A stretch of DNA of 64,000 bases from Paracentrotus lividus. Lineage: Eukaryota > Echinodermata > Echinoidea > Camarodonta > Echinidae. Positions within the stretch are counted from its first letter, which is position 1; each line of letters begins with the position of its first letter. Positions 24,001 through 36,869 of this stretch are shown in pieces. The stretch is taken from assembly GCA_940671915.1 (NCBI GenBank), contig CALNVZ010003426.1:36877300-36941299 (forward strand), read 5' to 3'. Under the pieces are notes generated by a model that made no database searches, was not told the origin of the DNA, and saw only the letters and a list, made by a program, of their open reading frames with translations. The translations under genes were made by a program, and so were the position numbers.

Positions 24001-25200
24001 AGTTTCCTCTCTTATGTTCCCTCCTAATGTGACTCCACATTCTTACTCAGAATCTACACAGCTTGAACACATGCCCCATTGGCCTTGTATCAGTTATATC
24101 CAATGATTATCAGCAAGGAACATGAAATTTATCAACATGAGATGTTTGCAGAAAGATGATGCTACTGACATGTCAATTAAAGGCAGAATAGAAAACAGTT
24201 AGATTTTAAAAATTACAAGGTCTCTTCTTCCTCTAAAATTCAAGGCTCTAGGAAAGTTTTTACAGCTCTCAAGTAATGCTTAATTGAGAATTGGTTTGAC
24301 AAGAATTTAAATGTCTTCAGAAACATGTTTTTTAATTTGTATTAGTATTTGTAGAAGAAAAAAAATTGAGAAACCAGCACATTCTCTAAATATAATATCA
24401 TTATTCCTCTTCATCTCTCTTCTTTCTACAGATTGTATAATACTTAGAAAATCAAGCCACAAAATATATTACAATCTTTTCCCTACTTACAAATACTCTG
24501 CAACCAGAAGTTAGTGAGCTACAATGCAATAAGGGCCTATTAGAACAATCTGAACAACAGAGACAACCAGAAATATATAATCTGATATTCAAGTAATGTT
24601 TAAATAGTCTTTTCCCAAAAATACAATACTGGTACATCTGAAAGTAAGGATTTACAGAATATACATTTAGGACCATGTGCTCTTTTATCATGATTCCCTG
24701 CCGATTTGACACAACTTCCCAAATTAGCACGCCTCTGAAGGCAATCTAATTTAGTTCAGGCATTTAACTGTCAACTATTTGAACTTTGCAGCCATCACAT
24801 CTAGTCTGTCAAGTCTAACCTCCCTAAGAGAGATACATGATGACAATGACAACATCCAATGCTACTCGTTAGCAAACCTAGTTGGTCTTTTTTAGTTCTC
24901 CTTTTGACGATTGATGAAATATGACATCTTTTAAAAGAAAAACCCTAAACTGTCACTGATTGTTGATGATCCTTTTCGTGTTAAGAGTTGCAAATAATTT
25001 TTTATTTTGTTTGCAAAATGTTTTTGGCAGAATTGAACATTTGAAAGTTCCCTAGTGAAATTTTTGAAAGATAATATAAACTATCAATTTCTCAGAGACA
25101 GTATCAACTGATTCTCCAGACCTCTCTTTGGATTTTCAAAGCTCAATTTTCTTCCCATCATTTCTTTTGTTTGTTTCATACTTTCAAGACATTCTTGAAA
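21060..25200. other. No recognisable gene
   Basis: Unique-looking AT-rich sequence. 21180-21430 is GC-richer and lacks repeats, but no frame of length or quality was found on either strand. A Gly/Glu-rich plus frame at 21724-21951 has no splice context. Confidence 0.35.
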
Positions 25201-25222
25201 AACACACCAAATGATACATGTA

Positions 25223-25666
25223 CAGTCTGTGTAAAAAAAAATGGTACAGTCGGAAAAAAATTATTTAGGGGTGACATATTTTAAAATAATGTGTGTATGT
25301 GGTACCAAAATAAAGCCAAAAGATTTTCCTTACTGATGCGCTTTGTTCTGTATAATTTGCTTTCGTAATACAAAAGTTATGCTAAATTTTGTGCGACGAG
25401 GAGCAAATCGAAATTGAGCACTTCATGGCCATTATGCGAAACCTATACACAAAGGCATGGGACGGCGTGCGAAAAATTGATTTTTCTTGATTGTAGAAAA
25501 CTAGTCATATTTCAAAAACTACAGCACCAAATGTGATGAACAAAAATTGCAGGTGAAAGTCTTATCTTCCTGCTTTATGTAAATTCCAATCAATAGCAGG
25601 TTGTGATTAATCTTCATACTATAAAAAAATGTTTTCCACTTGTACCATTTTATTTGACACAGACTG
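25223..25666. mobile_element. Mariner-type MITE with TA duplication
   Basis: Ends CAGTCTGTGTAAAAAAAAAT and (reverse) CAGTCTGTGTCAAATAAAAT are inverted repeats; both are followed by GGTAC-type sequence. TA flanks the element at 25221-25222 and 25667-25668. At 444 bp it has no intact transposase. The TA duplication and CAGT ends fit Tc1/mariner. Confidence 0.75.
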
Positions 25667-26071
25667 TATATGACAATATGTCAAAACTTACATCCCAGTC
25701 CATTGGTCATAGCCTTACTAGTACTAAAACTTCAATGATTAGTTAAATGGACTGTGTCCATAAGTTCAAGAACACAGTTAGTCTACTTGTACTCTCTGCC
25801 TTTTGCATTCTATTATTCATAAAAAAATAAAACCTCAAAATTACATCTTTAAAAATTACAATATATATGTAGTGTGGATCAGTGGGAAGATTAAAGAAGT
25901 AGATTAAGGTTTAGAATGGTAGACTAAACTGGGCCAGAAGCAAAGTATCTCTGGAATCTCTGAGTGTCAGTTTACAGTCCGATAGACCCATCTTTCCTAG
26001 CTCTCAAAGACTCATACTGTACATGTATGCTGTATGCATGAATGGAGTCGTCAGTTAATAATACCTTAATC

Positions 26072-26449
26072 CAACGCTCAACACTAATATTTTTTGGGAG
26101 TTGCCCTGCAGGGCAACCAAATTTTTGATTTTCCTCCAAAATGGTTGCCCGAATGAAAAATCTGGTTGCCCTGACAAAAAACAAAAACAATGACAACAAT
26201 GAAGATCTGATTTTTATGTAAAAAACTTCGCATAAAATGTGATTTACAATGAACTCCTAATGTAAGATAATTTACAGGGTCAATAGCCTAACATATTTCG
26301 TCCGTCATGCAAGCCCTTACGTTAGTCTCGCAGAAAAATGTGGTTGCCCAGTTCGGGCAACTACTTTGATCATTTCTTCCAAATTTGGTTGCCGGAGGGT
26401 CAAATCTGGTTGCCCCGGGCAATGGGGCACATGCTAATGTTGAGCGTTG
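26072..26449. mobile_element. hAT-like MITE with GGTTGCCC-rich arms
   Basis: Terminal repeats start CAACGCTCAACAYTARYAT on both sides. The direct repeat CTTAATC flanks the element (26065-26071 and 26450-26456). The arms repeat the word GGTTGCCC or its complement GGGCAACC at least seven times. A CAACGCTCAAC end with a 7-8 bp duplication fits hAT-type elements; the superfamily is inferred. No transposase. Confidence 0.7.
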
Positions 26450-26830
26450 CTTAATCCCAACAAGAGGAATAGAATTTTGCTGGATCCCAAAGTTTGCTAT
26501 CTATACCAACCTTCCTCAGTCCTCCCTCATCTCTTTTCCTCCTCCCAATTCCTCTGCCATTTCTTCATCAATGTCATTGCAAATGTGTTTTTTTAATACA
26601 CTTTATTACCATCAAAAGGCTCTAAAAGCAACAACAACAAACCCATCTGATGTCTGTGCCTAGTATTTTTATTAAAATTGGCTATAATCATGAAGAGAAA
26701 ATCTATACACTTGCAGTCTGCTAAAATCATAATCATGACTGCCATTATAACTCTAACTCAGGAGTGTTTTGTCTTGAGCAATGCCATATACGATTAGCAG
26801 ATAGTACAAGACTTTGTTTAATCTGTATCA

Positions 26831-27475
26831 CTATTTTGAGTTTGGTGCAACAGAGTGATTTAGATGTAAAGGGTTTTATGGTACTGCCCTGGATTTCCTC
26901 TATCTGCTAAAACACCACATATATCCATCTTCTGAGTTTTGTGGAACAGAGTGATTTCAATGTGAAGCTGTTTTATGGCACTGCCCTGGCCTTCTGCTAT
27001 CTATTCTGGATATTAAAGCACCATATGTATCAGTCTTCTGTTTGGTGCAACATACATGTAGCCCTAGTGATTAAGATGTTAATGGTTTTATGGTACTGCC
27101 CTAGCTTTCCGCTATCTGCTTTGGATATTAATCTACCACATGTATCAGCCTTCTCAGTTTGGTGCAACAGAGTGATTTAGATGTGAAGGGTTGTATGAAA
27201 CTGCCCTAGGCTTCCGCTATCTTCTCTGGATATTAAAGTACCATACTGTATGTATCAGTCTTCCATTTGTTGCAATGTGTAGTGATTTAGACATGAATTG
27301 CTTTATGGTACTGCCCTGACCTTCTGCTGTCTGCTTTGGAGGTACCACAAGGTACCACCACATGTATCAGTCTTTCGAGTCTGGTGCCACAGAGTGATTT
27401 AGATGTGAAGGGTTTTATGGTACTGCCCTGGCCTTGCACTATCTTCTTTGGATGTTAAAGCACCACATGCATTTA
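26831..27475. repeat. Minisatellite, about 108-bp unit, six copies
   Basis: The phrase GTGATTTAGATGTGAAGGG recurs near 26855, 26951, 27067, 27172, 27282 and 27393. Each is followed by TTTTATGGTACTGCCCTGGCC, TCYGCTATCTGCTTTGGATA, TTAAAGCACCACATGTATCA and GTCTTC. Copies differ by scattered substitutions and small indels, so the array is old. Confidence 0.85.
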
Positions 27476-27656
27476 GTTTACTCTCGGAGCATAAGTTTAT
27501 GGCTGCCTGCCCCTTCCCAATATATACATTTGCATTATTCTGTACCTCTCCATCAGTTCGCTGGTTTATAACTGGTTTATAACAATTGTGTACTATGAGT
27601 ACAATATTTTTTTTTTCATCCTCATTTAATTATTTCAATATCTTTACTCCCCATCC

Positions 27657-27705
27657 CTTTCTCTCTCTCTCTCTCTCTCTCTCTTCTCTTCTCTTCTCTT
27701 TCTCC

Positions 27706-27747
<42 letters not shown>

Positions 27748-27765
27748 GTATCTCTCTCTGTCTTT
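27657..27765. repeat. (CT)n microsatellite with a C run
   Basis: Long CT runs interrupted by about 14 C. Overlapping serine/leucine frames are compositional. Confidence 0.95.
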
Positions 27766-27829
27766 CAGCCTCTAAAGTATAATCTCTCCCTATCTTTCTT
27801 TTATTGAATTTTTTAAAGAGAATTTTATT

Positions 27830-28169
27830 GTGTAGTCTACAAAATACATGCTGGCACAGATGTTCGACAACTAAAGTAGAACCGGAATTCCACTAAACTA
27901 CCATGTAGAACAGAAATTTTCCATGGTGTGATATTGTGAATCTTTACATTTAGTTTATAAAAAAAATTCTTCTTCCAGAAGTAAAAGAAATGGGCCCTAC
28001 TACCTTCATTGTGAAGTATGTATACAATCCAATGAGGTATAGCCTATATTTTCAATGAAATTGAAAAAATTGAAGTCACCATGAAGAGCAAGGTAGCTTT
28101 TGAAGTTCATTCATGACAACTCTTCAAACTCTTTGAATCAAAGATAAGGAAGCTGTAAAGAAGACTTAC
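27830..28169 (-). other. Intron sequence 3' of the acidic exon
   Basis: Unremarkable AT-rich sequence that would be intron of the minus-strand gene, downstream of its second identified exon. Confidence 0.4.
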
Positions 28170-28247
28170 CGCATGATCGCTTCCATTATGACTAGCACCA
28201 TTTCCATTGGCTTCTTGTTTCTCTCCTTCATCTCCCCCTTCGTCATC
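28170..28247 (-). CDS. Second identified coding exon of the minus-strand gene (acidic)
   Basis: On the minus strand CTTTTCTTACAG precedes 26 in-frame codons and GTAAGTCTT follows, both near-consensus splice sites. The exon is 78 nt and begins and ends in phase 0, which matches the phase-0 donor of the exon at 39688-39957. The peptide is very acidic and polar: DDEGGDEGEKQEANGNGASH then NGSDHA. A phase 0-0 exon of this kind could be skipped without shifting the frame. The following exon was not identified. Confidence 0.7.
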
Positions 28248-28606
28248 CTGTAAGAAAAGAGAGAGAGAAAAGTTGAAATAGCATTAGCACATTATTTAGG
28301 GCACCAATATCTGACTGGAAGCATTACTAACTTAATACAACTCACTAATAATGATTAATAGTCTTGCACAGCCAAAAAATTAATGTAAGCCTTCATGGTG
28401 AACAGATATTGAGAAAATATCCTGTGAGTTCCTTTAATACATTTCGTTGTAGGAAAGAAATGAAGCAAACAATCACAAAAAGACGCTGCTCTGTGTTCTT
28501 CATTCAAATTTGAGTACATTTTACACTACTGTATGCAGTTTGTCTCCCCTCTTCATCATCTTTTCCTGTCTTTCCTTTACCATTTCAAGACCAACTTGGC
28601 ACTTCA

Positions 28607-28651
28607 CCCTCCCCCCCCCCCCCACTTAATTCCCTACCCCTCACCCCCCCC

Positions 28652-28699
<48 letters not shown>

Positions 28700-28735
28700 T
28701 ATTCAATCTCTATCTATCTCTCTTGTTCTCTAAAT
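28607..28735. repeat. Poly-C and (CT)n microsatellite
   Basis: Two C runs, then about 26 CT pairs and TCTATCTATC. Confidence 0.95.
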
Positions 28736-29269
28736 AATATTGTTGTGTTTCTTTGTACTTCATTTGCATTAAAGTGTCATAGAGTTATACTTGTATCATA
28801 AGACTGTACATGAGAAAGACGTGGCTTCTAACAAGCAGCAAACAATTGTGTAGGGGCTTGTTTATCACAGTTTCCTGCTACATTCCTTCACCATTGAGGG
28901 TTCATGACCCAATTTACGCATAATGGATGAGCAAGTACTCATAGGACTCAGGTCAGAGACCTATGAATATTATCACGCAATTTCACAGAATTTAGGGCTG
29001 GAAATGAGTCTCCAATGATCTCCCCCATCATGCTAAGCCTCCAGCTGGGCTGCCAGACATTTTAAACCAAAAAATCTACAAAGCTTCCTCCTGCTGAGTT
29101 TTAGGAGCTTTATTTAAGAATGAGCTAGACTTTTAGGGTGCTAAATACAGGTTAATGCATACCATATGGTTGAAGACTTTCATTGTAATTTTTGTATCAT
29201 ACAATGTAGATGTACGTATATGGGGCTTCACCCCTCCTGCCTCATACCAATCACGGCGATTTCATGTCA

Positions 29270-29655
29270 CGACTGGGGGGGGGGACGAAAACACCCAAAA
29301 GTGAAAAATAATACACTCAAAATTCGCATACTTTGCACATTATGCAGAAACTAATGAAAATGTTTGCGAGCGCAAAGCGCGAGCCGAAAATTTTGCCTTA
29401 TAAAAACATTTAGCTTTGTATTTGACATACATTTTACCTCTTTATTAGCTTCACAAGCTAATCACTACATAAAAATATGTTAAGCTTTAAAAATCGAGGG
29501 GGGGGTGATCTCCCCCCCCAAAAAATAGAGGGGGGACTCGTACAAGGCAGAAGGGGTTGCAGCCCCCCCCCCCCAAACTTTTTTCCAGGAAACATGCACA
29601 AAAATGCAAAAACAACCATCTGATTACATTTTTTTTCACTTGTTCAGCCCCCCCC
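29270..29655. repeat. G/C-run repeat remnant with the GCGAGCG word
   Basis: Contains GCGAGCGCAAAGCGCGAGCC (29366-29385), followed by GAAAATTTTGCC as in several other copies. Runs of G and C with a local inverted repeat (GGGGGGGTGATCTCCCCCCC near 29499-29519) follow. It resembles 673-892 in build. Confidence 0.55.
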
Positions 29656-31883
29656 CCCCACCCACAAACACACTTTCTGCTTATCTAACCCACTTTCAGT
29701 TCCATGACCACTGTTCAAAGTCTTGAACATTGAGATATATAACAATGCAGAATACAAACTCCAGTGCAATAATGAATGGTTACATTTTGAGTTTTTAAAA
29801 GTAAACATCACAGAAACGGATCCAGCTAGGTGCACACCATTTCTAATTTTCGGAAAATCACAAATAAAGCATACAAATATGTTAATAAAAGAATACCTAA
29901 AAAAATTACTTTCTGCGCCCACTCTATTTTTAAATTTGCCTTATGTGCCCTCTCTTTTTCCAAATTCTGGATCTGCAGAGCCATAATCCTTATAACAGCT
30001 AAAAGTTATCATAACACAGAGCTCTCTTTTTTAGGCTAGTATTATGAGGAAATTTAGAACATGACTGGAATATTCCTTTCACGAAAAATTTTCTATAAGC
30101 TTGAGAAGTATATCTATCATGTAGATTTGTATTTTTGCTTCTTTTTGTGTAATTGCCTACATGTACATTTAGACTACACATCTTTCTATTATTTAATGAA
30201 TGGTAAGTTGGTGGACTTTGAACTGATATGTTGTTCCACAACTTGTAACTTTTAATGCTTGACCTGCGTTGTAAATGTTCAATTCTCCCCTGACAACCTG
30301 GTTTAAGTAAATACAACATAAATGCAAGAAACTAATTATCTGTTAAAACCCCTGCATTTATAACCTACATACTTCATATGTTTTAGCAGAAATCAAATTC
30401 ATAGATAAGAACCAATAAAGATAGTAGTTCAATCAATTGTCACTATTCTTTGAACATGTACTAGTATGAATGTGACATAAGCACAATCATATACTTCAGA
30501 ATACATGTAGTTAACCTTTGAACAGGAAAGATAACATTTTCAGAAAATAAAATTGACATCCTGATCACAAAGATATCATAAACAAATACAGTTCAATCTA
30601 GAAATATATAGGATTACTTTTGATGCACTTGGGAATATTGACGACCCTATTTATCAATTGATCTTAAAGCAAATAAACGTTATAGAAATAATATGAACAG
30701 CTGGCAAATAAATCAAAGTTTATATTTTCTGAATGAATTCAAACTTAAGTATAATGGTTTTCTGTTGACCATATCTGAAGTTGACTCATCAAAAATATAG
30801 ACGAATTTGACACCAAGGAAAGAATATACAATGAAGAGAAACTTCTCACTTTGACTTTGAGCAGTAGAACCTTTACGTTTTCATCTAAAATGACTGAATA
30901 GCAAAGTTTCTTATTGACTATGACATACATGTATCACACTATCGAAGGACAGCGTGTAGGCTAGGTGTTTAACCGCTGGTATGTCATTAACAAACACCAG
31001 TCACCATTTATTTGTTTTAAATTGAAAAATACATGTCTGCAGATAATCTGGCAGATTCACTATGAACTATGCATTGTGTAAATTTGGAAAGACGTTAATG
31101 CACATTTTCCACCATCAACCAGTGTCCATTGAGCATTTTTTTTCTTGAATATTTAAGGAGTCAAAATTTGGAATATGGGTTGGGGGTAGGAGGGATGCAT
31201 CAGCTTTGTGTATATACACTAGATGTAACTTGGGTGTCTTGAATTGGAAGCTACACGTAATATATCCGTATTCCATAGTTCATTGCTTTTCTGAGTGAGA
31301 TAATAAAACCATCTCCCCCAAACAGAGACAGATAATATTACTCATAACAAACTTGAATTGCAATGATATTATAACTCAATTACAATCAGGCTAATAAAGT
31401 GAAATTACACAGGACTCATCATAAAATTTGCTAATTAACTAGATACACATTGTAGATATTTAAACGAGGTGTACGGCTTACAATCACAAGTTACATGTAC
31501 TTAAATGGATCGTAAAATCCTGAAACTAGCTGGCCACGGATGAGAGGTTTCTGTTGACAAATGCCTGGTCATTTATTTCAGACATTCATTAGTTGACCAG
31601 TCAGGCCCATAAAAGTTAACAGTCCACGTCAAAGGATATATCGGATATAAAGTACATGTACCTATATAAGCCATGCAGGTACAACAGTGCTACATTTTAG
31701 GCCTCCATCTACATTGTTTGTAACATTAACTTTCCCACATTTGAATTGATAGGTTTAGACTATAGAAGACAAAAAGTTTTAAAAAAAGTTAGAGCTTGCT
31801 TATCATATACTCTGAATTGCAGTACAACGTAAACAACAGGTAACTCCATTAGTTCAATCCTTTAGAGAGGATCTGAACTACCA
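29656..31883. other. No recognisable feature
   Basis: AT-rich intronic sequence with scattered ACATGTA words; no repeat or exon recognised. Confidence 0.4.
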
Positions 31884-32473
31884 TTAAAGGAGAATGAAAC
31901 CCTAGGATTCAGTTGAATTGTATGAAACAAAAAAATCAAAGAAACAGATTAAAGAAAGTTTGAGAACAATTGAATAAATAATAGGAAAGTTATGTGCATT
32001 TGAATGTTGTGATCACTAACGCTATGGAGATCCTCACACTGGCAACAGGCCCAAGATGTGTGATGTCACACATGAACAACTCTCCCATATGACATACAAA
32101 AAAAATACCAAAAATTCTTCTTTTTCCTCATTCTAATGGTAGTAAAGACTCTTCACACATGATTATATTTTGTGAACTTGTATAAAATGTCCTCCCTTGA
32201 AACGAATCTCAGATCTTTTAACGGAATTAATAAAAAAGACAATTTGAGTGAAATATGTACAAAAGTAATGGGGAAGTTGTTCATGTATGACATCACACAT
32301 ATTGGGCCCGTTGCCAATGTGAGGATCCCCATAGCAGTAGTGATCACAACATTCAAATGCTCATAACTTTCTTATTATTCATTAATTTTTTCTCAAATTT
32401 TCATTGATCAGCTGCTTTGATTTTCCTGTTTTTGTACAATTCAATGAATTCCTAGGGTTTCCTTCCCCTTTAA
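31884..32473. mobile_element. TTAA-flanked foldback MITE (family C)
   Basis: Ends TTAAAGGAGAATGAAACCCT and (reverse) TTAAAGGGGAAGGAAACCCT, 590 bp apart. The arms run inwards with good complementarity: AATGTTGTGATCACTA and its complement, GGAGATCCTCACA and TGTGAGGATCCCC, and GATGTCACACAT and ATGACATCACACAT. Non-coding; the short frames on both strands are mirror artefacts of the arms. Confidence 0.85.
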
Positions 32474-35400
32474 TAATTTGCTTTCTACTTGTGCAACTCT
32501 TGTTAAAAATGTATCTATAGAGTGAATTTCAATGTCATGTGAGTTGTCTACAAATATGTGATAGCCTATACAAAGTAATTATGTTGTTGGTAAAAGTTGC
32601 TTGTCCTATGACCTTGTCATACTGTTTAAAATCATTTAATCATGATATGATAAGTGCCTTTTAGTTATCAAACTACTATGTTTCATGGGAATGAACATTA
32701 TGTTTAAATAAGACATTAAAATCATAAGGATACTGGTACCACATCCCTGAACTGTGCACAAAATGATACACAAGCACTGTTAAATTCTTGTGAAAAACTC
32801 CAACTTTTCATACTGCATTTTATCATTTCAAACATAGAGAAGTAAGAGCCTAGAATCGGGAAATAGTTATATGTAGTGAAATACAATGTATTTTAAGCTA
32901 AATATCATGTCATTAACAATGAGTAAAAACTGTATATCACAAAATACAGTTGGTGATACACATTTTTAATGTACAGGTACTGTACAGGTTAAAAAAGGTT
33001 GTGTAAATGTTTGGCTATAATATTATTCTTTCATTGTGTACCAGTGCAACAAAAGAGTGTAATTTGCCTGGCTTCAATTTATTGTCATGGGTAACCTTCA
33101 GACTGAAACTCCTGAATGATTAGATGTTGTGATTCCTAAGCTTGTAATTTAGTTCTACATGAGTGACAATAAGAGAGTCGAGCTAATAGATTTCCAAATT
33201 TGACTATTAAAAGGTGTCTTTTAAGGGAGTATCTTCAATAAGTGGAAAGGGTGAAAATAAGACTTGGCTTGAAAATATATAGTAATATTGGGGGTGGGGG
33301 GCATTTACATGTAGGTAGAAAAACTTCTCAAATCATTTACTGTTTGTCGTATCAAATCAAATCCAAATAATCTTTATATCTTCCCTTAAATACAAAACGT
33401 AAGCTTAGTTTTGTGTGATAACAAAGAAAATCATAATTGCACAAACTTTGTATTAGTTAAGAGCGAATATGGTTATCAAAGCCTAGTTTTTAGCATTATT
33501 AAACTGCCAAAACTAGAAAAATTTTGAATAATTAACGTAGAACCATATTGGTAAACAGTAGTAGGGCACATGGCCTCCTCTTTAAACACACTGACACTAT
33601 GATGATGTTGCTTTAAAATCAAACATCTAATAGGTCTTGGTTTTAAAGGTTTTAAAGACTGTCAAGAGCTTTAGATAATTCCTACAGCAACAGATAATTA
33701 CCTTAAATAGGGCTTAAAACAGATTTAAACTATTATCCTCTTTTCATGAAAACATTGGGGAATTAAAAAATAGTTAAGGTAACTCTTCAACTGGGAGGAA
33801 AACAGACAAAGTAGGATAATTGATTTCCCCTTATCATTATGACACAACCATAAAATAACATTGTCTACTAGTGTTCCAGTGAATTCAAGAGAACTTCAAT
33901 ATCTAGAATATCTAAAATCATTGCAAGGATTGTGCATGAACATTTGTATGTACATAGAGTATGCAATCAATAAATTCTCCACGATCACCTAATTTAGGAT
34001 TTCATGTGTAGGGATATTGCACCATACCTTTCAATAATTCATATTTTGTCAGCTCATATATTTTCCATCAAAATTTGTACGTAGTTTGGACTTCTAGTAG
34101 GCCTATTTTTGATTTGTTTTGTTTTTGTTTTGTTTTTTTTTTTGGGGGGGGGAAGCTAAAATCTACTTCCAAGCTTTTCAGACATTATACAAAACTGGAG
34201 ATTTAATGTCTAATATTTGGCTCCAAGGTATGTGATATATAATGTAGGCCCTAAATGTTCTGAAGTGGTATTTGTTTTCAGTACAGCATACAGCACTCCC
34301 TTCCCTAAATATTTTACTTTGAGAAATACTTGTAAATTGATCAAATACATGCCTACATCCAATATCTTTCTTTCTATTTATATGTGTCTCTCTACTACCC
34401 CCCCCCCCTTTTTTTTCCCCTCTCTCTCTCCCTCTTCTTTTTTCCATGTTTTTACTTCAATAATATAGGCCTAATGCTATCTAAATAATAGTAAGCCAAA
34501 TATTACATACAAAAGCACAATATAAATAAATGATGCTATTTCCTCAATGTGGAGAATATAAGTTATTTGTACACAAAAGCCATTTATCCAACCTCCCGTA
34601 CACAAGCACCCTGCACAGCTACACATTGCATGGCTCAAAGTAAATAGTCAAAACCGACAAAGAAATGTCATTTATTGAGAGAAAATGTTCTGAGTGCACT
34701 GCTAAGCTTCCAGCTCTTCAAAAGTTAAACAAACCATTACTTTGTTCAGAGTTACCAAACAGAAGTTTCTAATTATAGAAGCCACATGACTGCACTGTGG
34801 ATAGGGTCTTGGAGCAATATAGGCTACATAAATCGGCCGAACAGTATTGAATGAAATTAAATGTCTAGGCCTATAGGGTCTACAACTCTACATGTACATA
34901 CACCTTGACCAACATTCTTGATAATAATTTATCAAACAAAGCCAACAACATAAATCGCTACCAATACCATGAAGTATCAACTTTGGATATCGCCTGTATA
35001 ATAATAGTTTTATCCCTAATGTTTCAAAGAATCATTTAAAAAACACTTTGTTTTTATTGTTAGATGTAGGATCTCCATACATGTAGATATACATGTAAGC
35101 ATGTTTCTATCAAATCTTTAGTTTCATTTCATTATTATAAAATAATATTTTCTTCTTTATCTTATTTTGATTTATTTTAATGCACAGGCCTAAATGATGT
35201 GAAAGATACAAATGCTAATTACTATACAGTCCAAATTATGCGTACATGTACACACCCATGAGTATTACTGTAGTATAATCATAAATGTTTTGTTTTTTGG
35301 CGTATTTTTACAAACTGTCATTTCCTCATTTGGATGACTTTTAACACCACGTCACGGTATGTCTGTGTTGTAGTCACAGCAGGTGATTTAACACAAAACA

Positions 35401-35720
35401 CAGTCACACAAATTAGTCACCCACTCTTCCAACTAAATAGAATGGGACATAAAAATGAAAGCAGTTAAAGGATCTGTGGTATTAGGTAAATTATGTGCTT
35501 TTTGTAATTTCTAATACTGACTATCTTTTATTTTTGTTTTCCAAACCATGGATTGTCCATTTGTCTTTGTGTATTTTTTTAAAGCATACCAATCTCTCTT
35601 TTTTCATATTCTATTCCCCCAATGTCCCTTGTTCTCTTATGAAAAATATCTACATGTATCACACTTAGGCCTATCTTAGTGAGTCTATCTGATCCATCAG
35701 CCCATACCTTTCATCTCTTC
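32474..35720. other. No recognisable feature
   Basis: AT-rich intronic sequence with a T/G run at 34130-34152 and a C/T run at 34399-34440. Confidence 0.4.
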
Positions 35721-35730
35721 ACCAACGCCT

Positions 35731-35753
35731 CCCCCCCCCCCCCCCCCCCCCCC
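35731..35753. repeat. Poly-C run
   Basis: A run of about 23 C. Its exact length in an assembly is unreliable. Confidence 0.9.
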
Positions 35754-35964
35754 AGCCATCTAATGTCAGAGTCCCTTCAGCTTTCACCCCACACATTAAC
35801 CAATTCAATCACCCCTTTTGTAAAGTCCATCTTCCTATCTCTCTCCCTCTCTGTCACTTTATCTTCCCTTCTCTCTGTCACTCTCCTTTTCTCTGTACAT
35901 GCATATCCCCTCCTCCTCTGATTATTACCCTTAATTTACTGCCCTTCCTTCTTCCACCAACCTA

Positions 35965-36269
35965 AGGGTGGTATCTCACTTTGCGGAGACGTCTCCGTGA
36001 CGGAATCATCTTCGCGACGGATAAAAATTATTAGAGACGTCTCCGATATTTTATTCCATCGACAATTTTCAAAAACTGTCTCAAAGCAGTTTCGAAGAAC
36101 CGTCTTAAAGTCGTTTCCGCAACTCATGAAACCTCCCTTAGGACTGAGGAGACGTCTCCGCGACAAGCTTCAAAATTGTCTCACAGTAGTTTCAAAATCG
36201 TCTGAAAGTAGTCCCAAATCTGTCTCAAAGTAGTTTCAAAGTAGTTTCCGTGAAGTGTGATACCACCCT
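35965..36269. mobile_element. MITE with AGGGTGGTATC ends
   Basis: Ends AGGGTGGTATCTCACTTTGC and (reverse) AGGGTGGTATCACACTTCAC are inverted repeats of about 305-bp spacing; TA may be the target duplication. Inside, GGAGACGTCTCCG (a near palindrome) occurs at both sides and GTTTCRAA..GTCTCAAAGTAG words repeat. Non-coding. Confidence 0.7.
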
Positions 36270-36329
36270 ACATTGTAAATTATTAATGAATTTAATCGCC
36301 TTTCGTCTGTGTTATTCTCTCTCAGGCCC

Positions 36330-36415
36330 CCTCCCCCCCCCCCACAGACCACTGCTATTCCTTCACCCACTTCTACACCCAACCCCCCCCCCTCTCCTCC
36401 CACCCTCCCACCTAA
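36330..36415. repeat. C-rich low-complexity tract
   Basis: Several C runs within CTCC/ACCC-rich sequence. Confidence 0.85.
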
Positions 36416-36869
36416 ATGAACTGATTCAAAATCTATGTACCCTTACCCATGCTACCCTGCCCTGCACACTACATGTAGTCCATGATGACCTCAATATTTG
36501 AGTTAATAATTGGGTCAGGACATTTCAATAGCTTCTCACATTGCCAGTCACTCTGATTGTATCCCTTAACAAATCACAGTAATTGTGATTTATATCTGCA
36601 ACTGTTAACAGTTCATGGTCTGCTGACTGTCTGATCCATACAGGCAATTATTTTCATAAAATCGAATATTAACAACTGACTTAGAAGACAGATTCTAACC
36701 ATGAGGTCATTCCCTAAATTACACAGCTAAAATGTTATTGTATAAAGCTTACAATCACCCACTACATCTATAAATTAAGCCCTAGATTATCCAAATGTGA
36801 ATTCTGTAAATTTGTAGATCTGATACTCATAATAACCCATGATAATCCTATGAAATGTTCTCAAATATG

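Noticed and set aside
26385..26663. 92-codon plus-strand frame and a minus-strand acceptor-like site at about 26614
   Set aside because: The plus frame starts inside a MITE arm. The minus-strand frame behind TTGTTGTTGCTTTTAG stops after 15 codons with no recognisable content.
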